The notes under the pieces are model-generated. The model had not been told where the DNA came from, searched no databases, and worked only from the letters and a program-made list of their open reading frames with translations. From positions 310,001-374,000 of the forward strand of contig OZ253559.1 of assembly GCA_965262785.1 (NCBI GenBank): a DNA stretch of 64,000 nt. The letters run 5' to 3'. The translations under genes were made by a program, and so were the position numbers. This DNA comes from G965218495 sp965262785. GTDB lineage: Bacteria; Bacteroidota; Rhodothermia; Rhodothermales; Bin80. Shown here in pieces: positions 8,732 to 18,210 of this stretch; positions within the stretch are counted from its first letter, which is position 1; each line of letters starts with the position of its first letter.

Positions 8732-11700
8732 TCAATGCAAATGCACAAACATACCAGCATGTACCTCATTACCTGCTGGTGACTGTACGTAGACCCGATA
8801 CACAAAGTGGCCCGAGGGCAAGGCAGCTCCGTCCAAGCGAATAGACCGCTCCCAGCCAGCAGCCATGGCTTGGTAGGGCAATTCCAGCACACGTCGGCCC
8901 AATACATCTCGCACATCCACGCTCACGTTACCGTGCCAAGGCAAATCAAACAAAATGTGCGTAGCTTGATGAAAAGGGTTAGGATAGTTGCCGCGCAAAG
9001 TGAATGCTACTGGCAAAGATTCAGGCTCGGCGCCCACTGGTGAGTACACCTTGATGCCAAATGTCAAGCTATCTCTTGACCCATTCAAGTCGGTTGCCGT
9101 GAACACATACGGGGTGGCGGCCATGACGGTCTTCGGCGTCCCACTGATGGTGCGAGAAGCATTGTCAAAAGTCAGTCCTTCGGGTAGCGCTGGAGTTAGA
9201 GTGTAGTCTATGGGAGCAGTTCCCTGATTGGCTGCGGGCAGGACAAGTGGCACAATAGCTTGCGCGCGCTGGAATGTTTGATCAGCAACCATAACTGAAA
9301 ACCCATTTGTTCCAGCTTGGATACTAAACGTAAGGCTGGTAGCCTGTCCGGCAGAATCCGTTACAGAGTATGTATATTGGGTCGCGGGTGCCAAGGCTTC
9401 TGGTGTACCGCTAACCGTGCGCGTGTTTGCGTCAAAAACCAAAAACGCTGGCAGCCCAGGAGTTAGCGCGTACGTGTAGGGGGAGGTACCACCGGTTGCT
9501 GCAGGAAGAACCAAGTCTGCGATTGCGTCTCCCAGTGAGTAGTATTGGTCCTGGACGGTGCCGTTAAAAACCAGTTGACTACATGTAGGACCAGAAACGT
9601 CGTGGATTCCATTCAGCCACGCTTGGAATTCATCATCACTTGGCGCGCATATGCGTTGGCCGTCAAAATTCAGTCTTAACAACCTAAGCTGCAGGAATGA
9701 CCTTGGCAAGATCCCGGCAATTGAGTTGTTTTCCAGGTCGAGCACCTGCAGTTGAGCGAGGTTGCCCAATTCAGAAGGTATGGGTCCGCGGAGCCTGTTG
9801 TTTTTCAGGTCGAGCACCCGCAGTTGAGCGAGGTTGCCGAATTCAGGTGGTATGGGTCCGTAGAGTCTGTTCAACCCCAGATTGAGCACCCGCAGTTGAG
9901 CGAGGTTGCCCAGTTCAGAAGGTATGGATCCGTAGAGTCTATTCCTTTCCAGATTGAGCACCCGCAGTTGAGCAAGGTTGCCCAGCTCTCTAGGAATCGG
10001 CCCCGTGGACTGATTCTGTGTCAGAAAAAGCTGCTCCAGTTGAGCGAGGTTGCCGAGCTCTGGTGGAAGCGGCCCGTCAAAGTAGTTGTTGTGAAGATCG
10101 AGTCTTTCTAGTTGAACGAGGTTGCCGAGCTCTGGTGGAAGCGGCCCGTCAAGGGAGTTGCTGTGAAGATCGAGCCTTTTTAGTTGAACGAGGTTGCCGA
10201 GCTCTGGTGGAATCTTGGAATAGAACCGGTTGTCGTTTAGTCGCAAATCTCTAAGTTCCGACAGGTTTTCCAGCTCATTGACAATCAATCCGGTGAGCGA
10301 ATTCTTGCCCAGATTGAGTCTCCGCAGTTGAGAGAGATGGCTCAGTTCTGTGGGTATGTGCCCATCAAGCGAATTAGAGTCCAGGTCGAGCTCCTGCAAG
10401 TAATAGAGTTTGCCTAGGTCACCTGGAATGGTCCCGTTGAGATTGTTGTCACCAAGGTGCAGTCCTAGTAGGAATACATTGGGGAGGTAGACGCCAAACC
10501 ACTGTGCCAGCTCCTCCGAAGTGGGAACCCGAGAAATATCCCAGCCGTCATTGCGGTGCCAGTTGTCGCCATCAGTAGCAGTGTAGAGGGCGCTCAGGGC
10601 GCCGTGCACGTTGTCATTGAGTAGGTTGATGTAAAAAGAGAGCATGTCGGACTCATCAACGTGCGCCCCTTCCCGTATATGGATATAGAACTGCACTCTG
10701 CGATTATTGGGGGCAATTGAGGCCACCGCTAACTGAAACCTAACCACTGTAGAATCTCCGCGGGCCAGCGTACCGACGACTACGCTAGGCACGGTCATTT
10801 CTATAAACGGATAGGGCTCTGCCGCTCTTAACCCAATTGTCAGCTTCTGGGCATTGGTGAGGTGGTTCACGATCACGACTTTGACGGTCACGCTATCCCC
10901 TGAGCCAATTTGGCCATTGCCGTCGCTGTCATGCCAAGCCCAGCGCTTGACGCGTACGGCCGGAAGCGTAGGCTCCTGTACAGCAGCAATCGCATTCACG
11001 TATCCACGCCCCAGCTGTCCAGCAAGACCCGGATTCTGGGCGTCCATGTTTTCAGCGGCCAGCCGTACCTGCTCCCGCAGCGCGTCTGCACGGATGCTCG
11101 GAAACTTTGTCTTCACCAGGGCGGCAATGCCGGATACCAGTGGTGCTGAAAATGACGCTCCGGCCGATGACGTGTACCCGGCGCCAGGTGCTGTACTGAG
11201 GATGTCTTCGCCGGGGGCAAATACATTTACAAGCCTCCCGTAGTTTGACGAGGAGGACTTACGGCGTGAATCCTTGGCCGTTGCCCCGACAGAAAGCACA
11301 CGGGGATGAACGGCAGGGTATTCTGGGAACAGATCATTGTTGCTACTCGCATTGCCTGCGCTGGCTACGACCAGGGCACCCATATCAGTGGCGAGTTCGA
11401 GAGCTTGATTAATAGTATTAGTGACTGTGCCGCTCTCTCCCACGCCGCCCCAACTCGAATTGATGATATCGGCCCCATTGGCCGCAGCGTAGAGAATGCC
11501 TTCGTAGCCGAAGCAAATGGCCCCGTCATCCTGTGAACAACCGGCATTGACATGCATGAGCTCGGCATTCCAAGCTGCTCCTGCCACACCTGTACCGTTG
11601 TCGGTCACGGCGCTCGCGACGCCTGCGACCATGGTGCCATGCAAGGCACTACCAGGCGTCTGGGCCAGCCCCGCTGGGTCATTGTTGGTCGGATCTTCAT

Positions 11701-12307
11701 TGGCAAGATTGACCCCGTGCACGTCATCAATGAATCCATTGGCGTCGTCGTCCAGCCCGTTGTTAGCCACCTCGCCCGGATTGGCCCACACGTTGGCGAG
11801 AAGGTCCTCGTGACGCCATTCCCCGCCGCCGTCGACGATTGCGATGACGACCGGCGGCGTGCCGTCCTCACCCTTGACCTCGTCCCAGGCCTCCGTTAGG
11901 CGCAGGCGACTGAGGTATGTCTGCCTGCTGTATAGAGCGTCGTTAGGCTCCGTGGGGTACAAAGCCTCTGTTCCATGAACCCGGTTTATGATTACAGGCT
12001 CGGCATAGACTACGCCTCTGGCCGCTCCCAGCGTATTGGCTACGTCTTTGGGACCGTCGTTTGCACGGTACCGGACATAATAGGTGCGACGAAGTGCGTC
12101 CAGATTCCGTGCGGTCTCAGGCGTGGGCATCACATTATCCAGAAACGGAAACACGCGCTCAATCCTGTGCACGCTGTACGGAACTGCCATACGATCAAAA
12201 GTCTGCAGCCCGGTTTGGGCAGCTCCGCCAGCAATTCCTGTGCCGGCTGCAAACTGCACTATTACGACACGAGGCTGGTAGACGGGCGTCGTCTGGGCTG
12301 TGGCCAT
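8732..12307 (-). CDS. Secreted subtilisin-like serine protease with leucine-rich repeats, Ig-like domains and C-terminal sorting domain
   Basis: A mosaic exported protein of at least 1,191 residues. Residues ~150-440 form an S8 peptidase: catalytic Asp near 159 ('AIVDGGGEW'), His near 223 ('ALHGTMVAG'), the oxyanion Asn in 'VASAGNA' and Ser near 385 ('GASFSAPLVSG'). After a linker come about a dozen plant-type leucine-rich repeats ('GNLAQLRVLDLKNNRLRGPIP'-style units, roughly residues 590-850). Two He_PIG/Ig-like modules ('RTVSGTPEALAPATQYTY', 'RTISGTPKTVMAATPYVF') follow. The protein ends in a type IX-style sorting domain ('NYPNPFHQATHILFDLP', 'VLGRRVLELP', 'GHFVYRVYV'). The ATG at 12307 falls inside what looks like the signal peptide. 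The frame stays open upstream to about 12445 and encodes a hydrophobic Ala-rich stretch, but holds no ATG, GTG or TTG, so the true start is unclear. Confidence 0.88.
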   Translation of the reverse strand: MATAQTTPVYQPRVVIVQFAAGTGIAGGAAQTGLQTFDRMAVPYSVHRIERVFPFLDNVMPTPETARNLDALRRTYYVRYRANDGPKDVANTLGAARGVVYAEPVIINRVHGTEALYPTEPNDALYSRQTYLSRLRLTEAWDEVKGEDGTPPVVIAIVDGGGEWRHEDLLANVWANPGEVANNGLDDDANGFIDDVHGVNLANEDPTNNDPAGLAQTPGSALHGTMVAGVASAVTDNGTGVAGAAWNAELMHVNAGCSQDDGAICFGYEGILYAAANGADIINSSWGGVGESGTVTNTINQALELATDMGALVVASAGNASSNNDLFPEYPAVHPRVLSVGATAKDSRRKSSSSNYGRLVNVFAPGEDILSTAPGAGYTSSAGASFSAPLVSGIAALVKTKFPSIRADALREQVRLAAENMDAQNPGLAGQLGRGYVNAIAAVQEPTLPAVRVKRWAWHDSDGNGQIGSGDSVTVKVVIVNHLTNAQKLTIGLRAAEPYPFIEMTVPSVVVGTLARGDSTVVRFQLAVASIAPNNRRVQFYIHIREGAHVDESDMLSFYINLLNDNVHGALSALYTATDGDNWHRNDGWDISRVPTSEELAQWFGVYLPNVFLLGLHLGDNNLNGTIPGDLGKLYYLQELDLDSNSLDGHIPTELSHLSQLRRLNLGKNSLTGLIVNELENLSELRDLRLNDNRFYSKIPPELGNLVQLKRLDLHSNSLDGPLPPELGNLVQLERLDLHNNYFDGPLPPELGNLAQLEQLFLTQNQSTGPIPRELGNLAQLRVLNLERNRLYGSIPSELGNLAQLRVLNLGLNRLYGPIPPEFGNLAQLRVLDLKNNRLRGPIPSELGNLAQLQVLDLENNSIAGILPRSFLQLRLLRLNFDGQRICAPSDDEFQAWLNGIHDVSGPTCSQLVFNGTVQDQYYSLGDAIADLVLPAATGGTSPYTYALTPGLPAFLVFDANTRTVSGTPEALAPATQYTYSVTDSAGQATSLTFSIQAGTNGFSVMVADQTFQRAQAIVPLVLPAANQGTAPIDYTLTPALPEGLTFDNASRTISGTPKTVMAATPYVFTATDLNGSRDSLTFGIKVYSPVGAEPESLPVAFTLRGNYPNPFHQATHILFDLPWHGNVSVDVRDVLGRRVLELPYQAMAAGWERSIRLDGAALPSGHFVYRVYVQSPAGNEVHAGMFVHLH

Positions 12308-12994
12308 ATTTGCCGCAGCTGCGCAGGTCAGGCCGACTAGCCATTGAGCGCAATGCCGCCAGGCGCAGGGATGAGGATTGTTGGACTTGTCGATCGCTTT
12401 TCCTACCCGATGTTCATTCGCTTTAGTCTTTATACCAGTCTCCGATCAGTGGTACCCATTACGTAGAATGTTTGGGGACACGTGGTGGCCTCGGCCCGCA
12501 GTGCCGGTGCGCTCTCCCAGCAACCCACGCGCGACCACATGGTGCGCTGCCTATTCCAGCCTAAGGGTATCGCTAACATCTCCTCGGCCTACATCACTGC
12601 TCCCACCTACCAAAGTGGGTCTTAGCCGACCATGATATCCGTGGTTTCGGCAACAAAAAAGAAGCTGGTAAGCAGGGGCTTAGACTTGCGAACTGGGCAC
12701 TGCAGGATGCAGTATATGGGAGGGACTATGAGGCGGATCCGTGGCGCAATGTCGGCGCACCTGAAGGCAGAATGAGGGGCAGAATCAGCAGGAGAATCGG
12801 TGAACAAGTGTCTGTCGCAACGGCAGATCCCCACGCTTCAGATCAAAGTCTCGCAGCGTATGTCAAGTCAATAAAGGAATAGCAATCGCGCGGTCCAAGC
12901 CAACAAAACGGCCACTTCTGGACATGCAAGACACGTAAAACTCAGACCCGAGCGTGGAAGTCGGCCCCGCCCTTGGGAGAGCTGACAGGGGCAA
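12308..12994. other. Upstream region of the protease gene; no further gene seen
   Basis: 12308 to about 12373 continue the protease frame as a signal-peptide-like segment (Cys-Ala-Gln-Trp-Leu-Val-Gly-Leu-Thr-Cys-Ala-Ala on the minus strand). The rest, to 12994, has only short open frames without family features on either strand, and no tRNA or clear terminator. Confidence 0.4.
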
Positions 12995-13636
12995 TCAGGA
13001 AGCGACGCGCAGATGCTCTTCCAACCTTTGCGCCGATGTCCGAACTACATTAGTCACATCCAGTCTAAGTTCGTGACCACAGGCATCGCCTGACAAGAAG
13101 CTCTCGAAGGCGGGCGGATTGCTGTTCGGGGCCGGTGCGGCTTCCAAGTCCATGTCAAAGCTGCAGGTTCCATTGCGATCGCCGACTCTCCAGTCTACCG
13201 TCCCTGTCAGGCCGCCCTCGATTGTGAATGAGTCAAAGAATCCAACTATCGTTACCGACTGGTAAAAGTCCAGTCCAGGATTAGCATCTAAAACGAACAC
13301 AGTTCCGTCACTCCCATTCAGTGCGCAGCTCGCCGGAGCGGCCCCGATATCAAATGTTATACGAGCCGTATCTCCGACTACGGAGTCTGACGTCGTTATT
13401 GTGACACGGGCCCCTCCTCCCTCGGGACATGCAATCGTAACTTCACTCGTACTGTGGATGGCCGTGATTGTCGGCGTCGTGTCCGCTAACACAACCATAA
13501 TGCCATTTAGAAGGCTCTCCGTCTCGGCAATATTCAAGGGAGTATTCTCTTCCGCCTCAGAAGGGCCACTGCACTTCGCAAGTAGTATGACGGTCAGAGC
13601 ACACATTAGGGCATACTGGGGAAGGTGGCGCGTCAT
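12995..13636 (-). CDS. Putative lipoprotein of unknown function
   Basis: I do not recognise a family. From the start at 13636 the product opens with 'MTRHLPQYALMCALTVILLAKCSG', a type II signal peptide with a lipobox-like Leu-Ala-Lys-Cys; longer starts at 13648 and 13696 would place extra polar residues before it and are less likely. The mature part (~190 residues) has a Ser/Thr-rich beta-strand character, four further cysteines ('VTIACPEGGG', 'APASCALNG', 'GTCSFDMDL', 'GDACGHEL') that could form two disulfides, and a short Pro/Asn linker. It is a single gene that faces the same way as the protease gene, with ~690 bp between them. It probably sits in an envelope membrane; no activity can be proposed. 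Confidence 0.7.
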   Translation of the reverse strand: MTRHLPQYALMCALTVILLAKCSGPSEAEENTPLNIAETESLLNGIMVVLADTTPTITAIHSTSEVTIACPEGGGARVTITTSDSVVGDTARITFDIGAAPASCALNGSDGTVFVLDANPGLDFYQSVTIVGFFDSFTIEGGLTGTVDWRVGDRNGTCSFDMDLEAAPAPNSNPPAFESFLSGDACGHELRLDVTNVVRTSAQRLEEHLRVAS

Positions 13637-14197
13637 CGTATTTTCCATTTTTGTGTTTAGCGAATCACCCAAGACCGTTCGCGAGCCTCTGGCCACAAAA
13701 CAGAAGTACCTTTCGAAATGTTTCTTGGCAGATGGCGAGAATTGAGGGGTGGCTAGCCATAGGGTGACTTTCGATATTGTGATGTGCTAAGCAAATTCTT
13801 TGGGGGTACGACATTGCTCTGAACCGGTTTTCGATGGATGAAGAAGCGAGTCGACCGTATAGTTTCTGGGAATCACTGGAAAGCCTCCCGAAGCTTGCTG
13901 AATCTCAATCGCAGCCCCAGGCGCTTGGAAGCCAGTGTGGCGCCAGCAATAGTAACTCAACAGCAGCAGGCAGGCGAGCCTTCAAATCGTCAAGGAGCAG
14001 CTATTTCGAGGCGGGAAGAGTAGCTAGCAGTGCTGCTGCGGCAGCCAAAGAGTTGGCCGCTAGGGTCGTTGAGAAGGTAGGGCGTGCTCCGAACTTCCTT
14101 GGGAATTGAGGTGTTAAGCCACAGGGACGAGGGCCGCATCCATGGTCCGCCTTAGAGGCCAACCACTGCGGCCCGCGGCGAACATCGAGGGCCGAGC
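13637..14197. other. Intergenic region without a supported gene
   Basis: A 91-codon plus-strand open frame (13834-14109) exists but has a low-complexity Ser/Ala composition, no convincing ribosome-binding site and no family resemblance, so I do not call it a gene. Nothing else is seen. Confidence 0.4.
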
Positions 14198-14665
14198 CTA
14201 GAAGTCCGTGCAGTCCAGCGCTTCCTCTACCCGCTCAAACGTCACCGGCTTGCCGCTGTGCGCCATCCGCACAACCTGGAAGGCGTTGCCTGTGCCAACA
14301 GTGGGGCGACAGTCCTGCCCCGGCGTGTAAAGGCGGTAGCGTGCGATGATGACATCGCCGGAGTCCTCAAATTCTTCAAATCGCAGGTCGTAGCCGCCGC
14401 CTTGGACCGGTATCGCAGCCACCACGACCATCTCAAAGTCAAAGTCGACCGGCGCAAACGGAATCAGCGGGCGAAGCGAATCCTGGTATGCCACCCACTC
14501 GGCGCCGCTCAGGATTACGCGGTGAAGCGTGTCCACCAAGGCCTGAGCACCACGTCCTACTTCCGCAAACGGCAAGGGCGCATACGCCTCAATCTCGGTC
14601 TCTGGTTCATGGGAATTCATGCAGCCGGCGCAGACAACAAGCAGAGCAAGAACGAGGCGCTTCAT
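14198..14665 (-). CDS. PrcB-like C-terminal-domain lipoprotein
   Basis: A 155-residue product with a clear lipoprotein signal: 'MKRLVLALLVVCAGC', lipobox Val-Cys-Ala-Gly-Cys with Cys15 as the lipid attachment site. The mature part resembles the PrcB_C domain of the 'protease complex subunit PrcB' family. An early stretch on an unresolved atom of damage or request ('SGAEWVAYQDSLRPL') is followed by 'VDFDFEMVVVAAIPVQGGGYDLRFEEFEDSGD' (split here by the hallmark Gly-Gly-Gly-Tyr) and a final 'TGNAFQVVRM' plus 'KPVTFERVE'. In the family's namesake, PrcB partners the PrcA protease of Treponema; in other bacteria the domain's role is unknown. No protease gene is adjacent. The gene is divergent from the omega-subunit gene, with about 60 bp between them. 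Confidence 0.72.
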   Translation of the reverse strand: MKRLVLALLVVCAGCMNSHEPETEIEAYAPLPFAEVGRGAQALVDTLHRVILSGAEWVAYQDSLRPLIPFAPVDFDFEMVVVAAIPVQGGGYDLRFEEFEDSGDVIIARYRLYTPGQDCRPTVGTGNAFQVVRMAHSGKPVTFERVEEALDCTDF

Positions 14666-14727
14666 AGGGGAACCGGTTCGGACTGTACAAGTTGTACCAG
14701 ACGAAGATAAACCGTTTGCCTACAGAA

Positions 14728-15048
14728 ATGCCCATCAAGACGCTGGATGTCCATGCACTGGTAGAAAATGCCGCAGGTGAAGGCAAACCAGGAAACCTGT
14801 TCGAAACCGTCGCTATCCTCGCGAAGCGCTCGCGCCAGATCGCTTCACGCATGAAGGAAGAGCTGGACACCAAGCTGTCCTACTTCGAAGGCTTTGACAC
14901 GGAACTGGAAGACCCACGGTTCCTGGAGGAGCAGCGACGCATCTCCATGGAGCACGAATTGCTGCCGGAGCCTACCGAAAAGGCCATACAGGAGATGTTC
15001 GAGTCCAAAGTCTACTTCCGTGACCCGCAGGGCGACCTGGAAGAGTAG
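14728..15048 (+). CDS. rpoZ: RNA polymerase omega-like subunit (Bacteroidota Rpb6/RpoZ type)
   Basis: Small RNA polymerase assembly subunit. 'MPIKTLDVHALVENAAG' followed by 'GNLFETVAILAKRSRQIASRMKEELDTKL' is the Rpb6/omega core, in which the 'NLFETVAILAKRARQI' helix docks on the beta-prime C-terminus. The C-terminal tail is long and acidic, typical of Bacteroidota omega proteins. I start it at the ATG at 14728 because this gives the family N-terminus; an in-frame TTG at 14692 would add 12 residues without family support. Length from 14728 is 106 residues. uvrA begins 46 bp downstream on the same strand, and the two may share a transcript. Confidence 0.85.
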   Translation: MPIKTLDVHALVENAAGEGKPGNLFETVAILAKRSRQIASRMKEELDTKLSYFEGFDTELEDPRFLEEQRRISMEHELLPEPTEKAIQEMFESKVYFRDPQGDLEE

Positions 15049-15094
15049 CGAAAGGCCCCGCGCAGCGGCATTTCCTTTGCCTGCAGCCTGATCG

Positions 15095-17929
15095 ATGACG
15101 CAGCCGCAACGGACTATCGCTATCCGAGGCGCGCGCGAGCACAACCTGCAAGACATCAGCCTTGATATACCCCGTGACCGCCTGGTGGTGATCACGGGGC
15201 TCAGTGGCTCTGGCAAAAGCAGTCTGGCCTTCGACACGATCTATGCCGAGGGCCAGCGTCGTTACCTGGAAAGCCTGAGCGCCTACGCCCGGCAATTCCT
15301 CGGAGTGATGGAACGGCCCGATGTAGACTACATCGACGGCCTCTCCCCCGTCATTGCTATCGGGCAAAAGTCCGTTTCGCGCAACCCGCGCTCTACGGTC
15401 GGCACCGTGACCGAGGTATACGACTTTCTGCGACTCCTTTTTGCGCGTGTCGGCACACCGCATTCGCCGGTCAGCGGTGAGCCGCTGCGGAAGCAGTCCA
15501 CAAAGGAAATCGTCAACGCCATTCTGCAAAGTGATTTCTCGGGCACAGTGTCCATTCTGGCGCCAATCGTTCGGGGACGCAAAGGGCATTACCGCGACCG
15601 CTTTGAGCGGATAGCAGCGCAAGGCTTTACGCGTGTGCGCGTCAATGGGACCATGCGCATCATTAAGCCAGGCATGAAGGTCGCTCGCTATCAAACGCAC
15701 GACATCGACGTGGTCGTGGACCGCATCAAGGTTCGCGGAAACATCCGAGCACGCGTACGCCAGAGTGTACAGACGGCACTCGATATGGGCTCGGGGACAC
15801 TATTTGTCGCTACAAAAGGTGAAGATGACCGAGTATTTAGCACTCACCTTTTTGACCCGGCGACCGGAAAGTCCTACGGTGAAGTTTCACCCGGGCTCTT
15901 CTCATTTAATTCGCCGTATGGCGCGTGCAGCCTGTGCAACGGCCTTGGACTCATCGACGAATTCATCGATGAGGAAGTGATGCCGGACTCCGAACTGTCG
16001 ATTCGCCAGGGGGGCCTGGCGCTGGTGGACACTTCCGGAAGCTTCACGCTCATAGAGTTGCTGCGTGTCGTGGGCGAGCAGTATCAATTCGATATCGACA
16101 CGCCCCTGGGCCAGTTTACTCCGGAGGCCCTGCAGGTGGTGCTGCATGGTGCCGGGGAGGAGCGTTTTGATGTATCTCGCCTATACGACGTCCAGGCGGG
16201 AGTCCACACTCGCTTTGAGGGGCTGTATTCGCACTTTCGCCACCGGTTGCGGTCTGCATCAACTGGCGAAGTGCGGTGGATTCGCAGCTTCATGCGCAAG
16301 GATGACTGCACGGACTGCGGCGGCGCACGTTTGAAGCAAGAACCTCTGTCCTACCGCATTGCGGGACGCAATATCGCTGACTTGGTAGCGATGGACATCG
16401 AGTCGCTTTCCCAGTTTGTTAAGGAGGTCAAACTCAGCGAGCGGCGGCAACGTATCGCCGCGCCAATCCTCAAGGAGATTGACGAGCGGCTCTCCTTCAT
16501 GTTGGATGTAGGCGTGGGATACCTCAGCTTGAATCGCGCAGCACGCTCACTTTCCGGAGGTGAGAGCCAGCGCATTCGGCTGGCGACCCAGATCGGTACG
16601 CAGCTGACGGGCGTCTTATATGTGCTGGATGAGCCCTCCATAGGCTTGCACCCTCGCGACAACCGCAGGCTCATCGAATCGCTGGAGCAGTTGCGGGACA
16701 TGGGGAATTCGGTCCTTGTGGTCGAGCATGACCGCGAGATGATCGAAAGCGCAGACTTCGTGGTGGACCTCGGGCCCGGGGCCGGTGAGCATGGCGGCCA
16801 TGTCGTTAGTGCTGGCAGCCCCGCGGCGCTGGCTGATCGCACAAACGGCCTGCCCAGCCTTACCGCCGAGTACCTTACGGGTGCCCGCGAGATCTCCCTA
16901 CCACTGATGAGACGTCCCCAGGGCAAGGACGTGCTCGTCCTGAAAGGAGCTACAGGGCACAACCTTAAGGGAGACACGCTGGTGCTGCCGATTGGGATCT
17001 TCATATGCGTGACGGGCGTCAGCGGCTCTGGCAAGAGTTCCCTCATCAACCAAACGTTGCAGCGCGTTCTCAACAAGGTGTTGATGCGGGGCAGGGTGGT
17101 GCCCCTCCCTTACGATGCACTCGAAGGGTTGGAGTACATCAGCAAGGTCATCGCGATTGACCAGAAGCCTATCGGTCGTACGCCTCGCTCAAATCCAGCG
17201 ACCTACACGGGGCTTTTCACGCATATCCGGGACCTGTTCGCGTCCATACCTGAATCCCTCATTCGCGGATACGGCAAGGGGCGCTTTTCGTTTAACGTAG
17301 GCGGTGGGCGCTGCGAGTCGTGCAAGGGGGCCGGCGTGATGCGACTGGAAATGAATTTCCTGCCCGACGTATTCGTAGGGTGTGACTCTTGCGGCGGAAA
17401 GCGCTACAACAAGGAGACGCTGGAGGTTCAGTACAAAGGCAAATCCATAGCCGATGTACTGGACATGACGGTCGAAGAGGCCGCAGGGTTTTTTGAGCAC
17501 CTGCCACGCCTGGCACGCACGCTACAGACCCTGAAGTCCGTTGGACTGGGCTATATACGGCTGGGGCAGCAGTCGACCACGATTTCGGGTGGCGAGGCGC
17601 AGCGCGTGAAGCTCTCCAAGGAGCTTTCCCGCCCCGGCACAGGCGACACCCTGTACATCCTGGATGAGCCCACTACGGGGTTGCACTTTGAAGACATCCG
17701 GTACCTCCTTCAAGTGCTGCAGGCACTGGTGGACAAGGGCAACACGGTACTGGTCATTGAGCACAACATGGAAGTGATCAAGGTAGCCGACTATATCGTG
17801 GACTTGGGCCCTGAAGGGGGGGATGCCGGGGGCCGCATCCTTTTTGCGGGCTCCCCGGAGGAATTGGCCGCTCAAGACACGTATACCGGTGCCATCCTGA
17901 AACATGTGCTCACGGGTGGCAGCGCATAG
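15095..17929 (+). CDS. uvrA: Excinuclease ABC subunit A
   Basis: DNA-damage recognition ATPase of nucleotide excision repair; a dimer that loads UvrB at lesions. The 944-residue product has two ABC modules. Module I has Walker A 'GLSGSGKSSLAFDT', signature 'LSGGESQRIRLATQIG' and Walker B 'LYVLDEPSIGLHPRD'. Module II has 'GVSGSGKSSLINQTL', 'ISGGEAQRVKLSKEL' and 'LYILDEPTTGLHFED'. Zinc cysteines are present in 'GACSLCNGLG', 'DDCTDCGGARL' and 'GRCESCKGAG ... GCDSCGGKRY'. The two cysteine pairs that many UvrAs have earlier in module I ('HCPVCG' and 'ACPVCG' regions) are replaced by 'PHSPVSGEPL' and 'FDPATGKSY', a substitution I recall as usual in Bacteroidota. All ATPase motifs are intact, so the protein should be functional. 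Confidence 0.97.
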   Translation: MTQPQRTIAIRGAREHNLQDISLDIPRDRLVVITGLSGSGKSSLAFDTIYAEGQRRYLESLSAYARQFLGVMERPDVDYIDGLSPVIAIGQKSVSRNPRSTVGTVTEVYDFLRLLFARVGTPHSPVSGEPLRKQSTKEIVNAILQSDFSGTVSILAPIVRGRKGHYRDRFERIAAQGFTRVRVNGTMRIIKPGMKVARYQTHDIDVVVDRIKVRGNIRARVRQSVQTALDMGSGTLFVATKGEDDRVFSTHLFDPATGKSYGEVSPGLFSFNSPYGACSLCNGLGLIDEFIDEEVMPDSELSIRQGGLALVDTSGSFTLIELLRVVGEQYQFDIDTPLGQFTPEALQVVLHGAGEERFDVSRLYDVQAGVHTRFEGLYSHFRHRLRSASTGEVRWIRSFMRKDDCTDCGGARLKQEPLSYRIAGRNIADLVAMDIESLSQFVKEVKLSERRQRIAAPILKEIDERLSFMLDVGVGYLSLNRAARSLSGGESQRIRLATQIGTQLTGVLYVLDEPSIGLHPRDNRRLIESLEQLRDMGNSVLVVEHDREMIESADFVVDLGPGAGEHGGHVVSAGSPAALADRTNGLPSLTAEYLTGAREISLPLMRRPQGKDVLVLKGATGHNLKGDTLVLPIGIFICVTGVSGSGKSSLINQTLQRVLNKVLMRGRVVPLPYDALEGLEYISKVIAIDQKPIGRTPRSNPATYTGLFTHIRDLFASIPESLIRGYGKGRFSFNVGGGRCESCKGAGVMRLEMNFLPDVFVGCDSCGGKRYNKETLEVQYKGKSIADVLDMTVEEAAGFFEHLPRLARTLQTLKSVGLGYIRLGQQSTTISGGEAQRVKLSKELSRPGTGDTLYILDEPTTGLHFEDIRYLLQVLQALVDKGNTVLVIEHNMEVIKVADYIVDLGPEGGDAGGRILFAGSPEELAAQDTYTGAILKHVLTGGSA

Positions 17930-18210
17930 CTTAAGACATGGCGAGAGTCAACGCCGCGGCCTGCGGATAGCCCCTGAATCACGCGACCCGGGGTTTTAAC
18001 ACTGGGAAAACTGTTGCAGGCGACAATTGAATGGCCATTGCTAAGCACTGCGTTATGCGTGCGCCCTATCCAATCGCGGCGGGTGGATGGACTGGCCAAT
18101 GCCTGCGCGAGAAGCGACGCCTGGAGCCGGGCCATCTGCGGCCTAACAGCAACAATTGACGGCTGCGATATTGGTATCTTCGTCTTTTCATTCTCAACTA
18201 GGTCCGTGCT

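Noticed and set aside
13834..14109. 91-codon plus-strand open frame
   Set aside because: Low-complexity composition, no ribosome-binding site, no homology that I can recognise.
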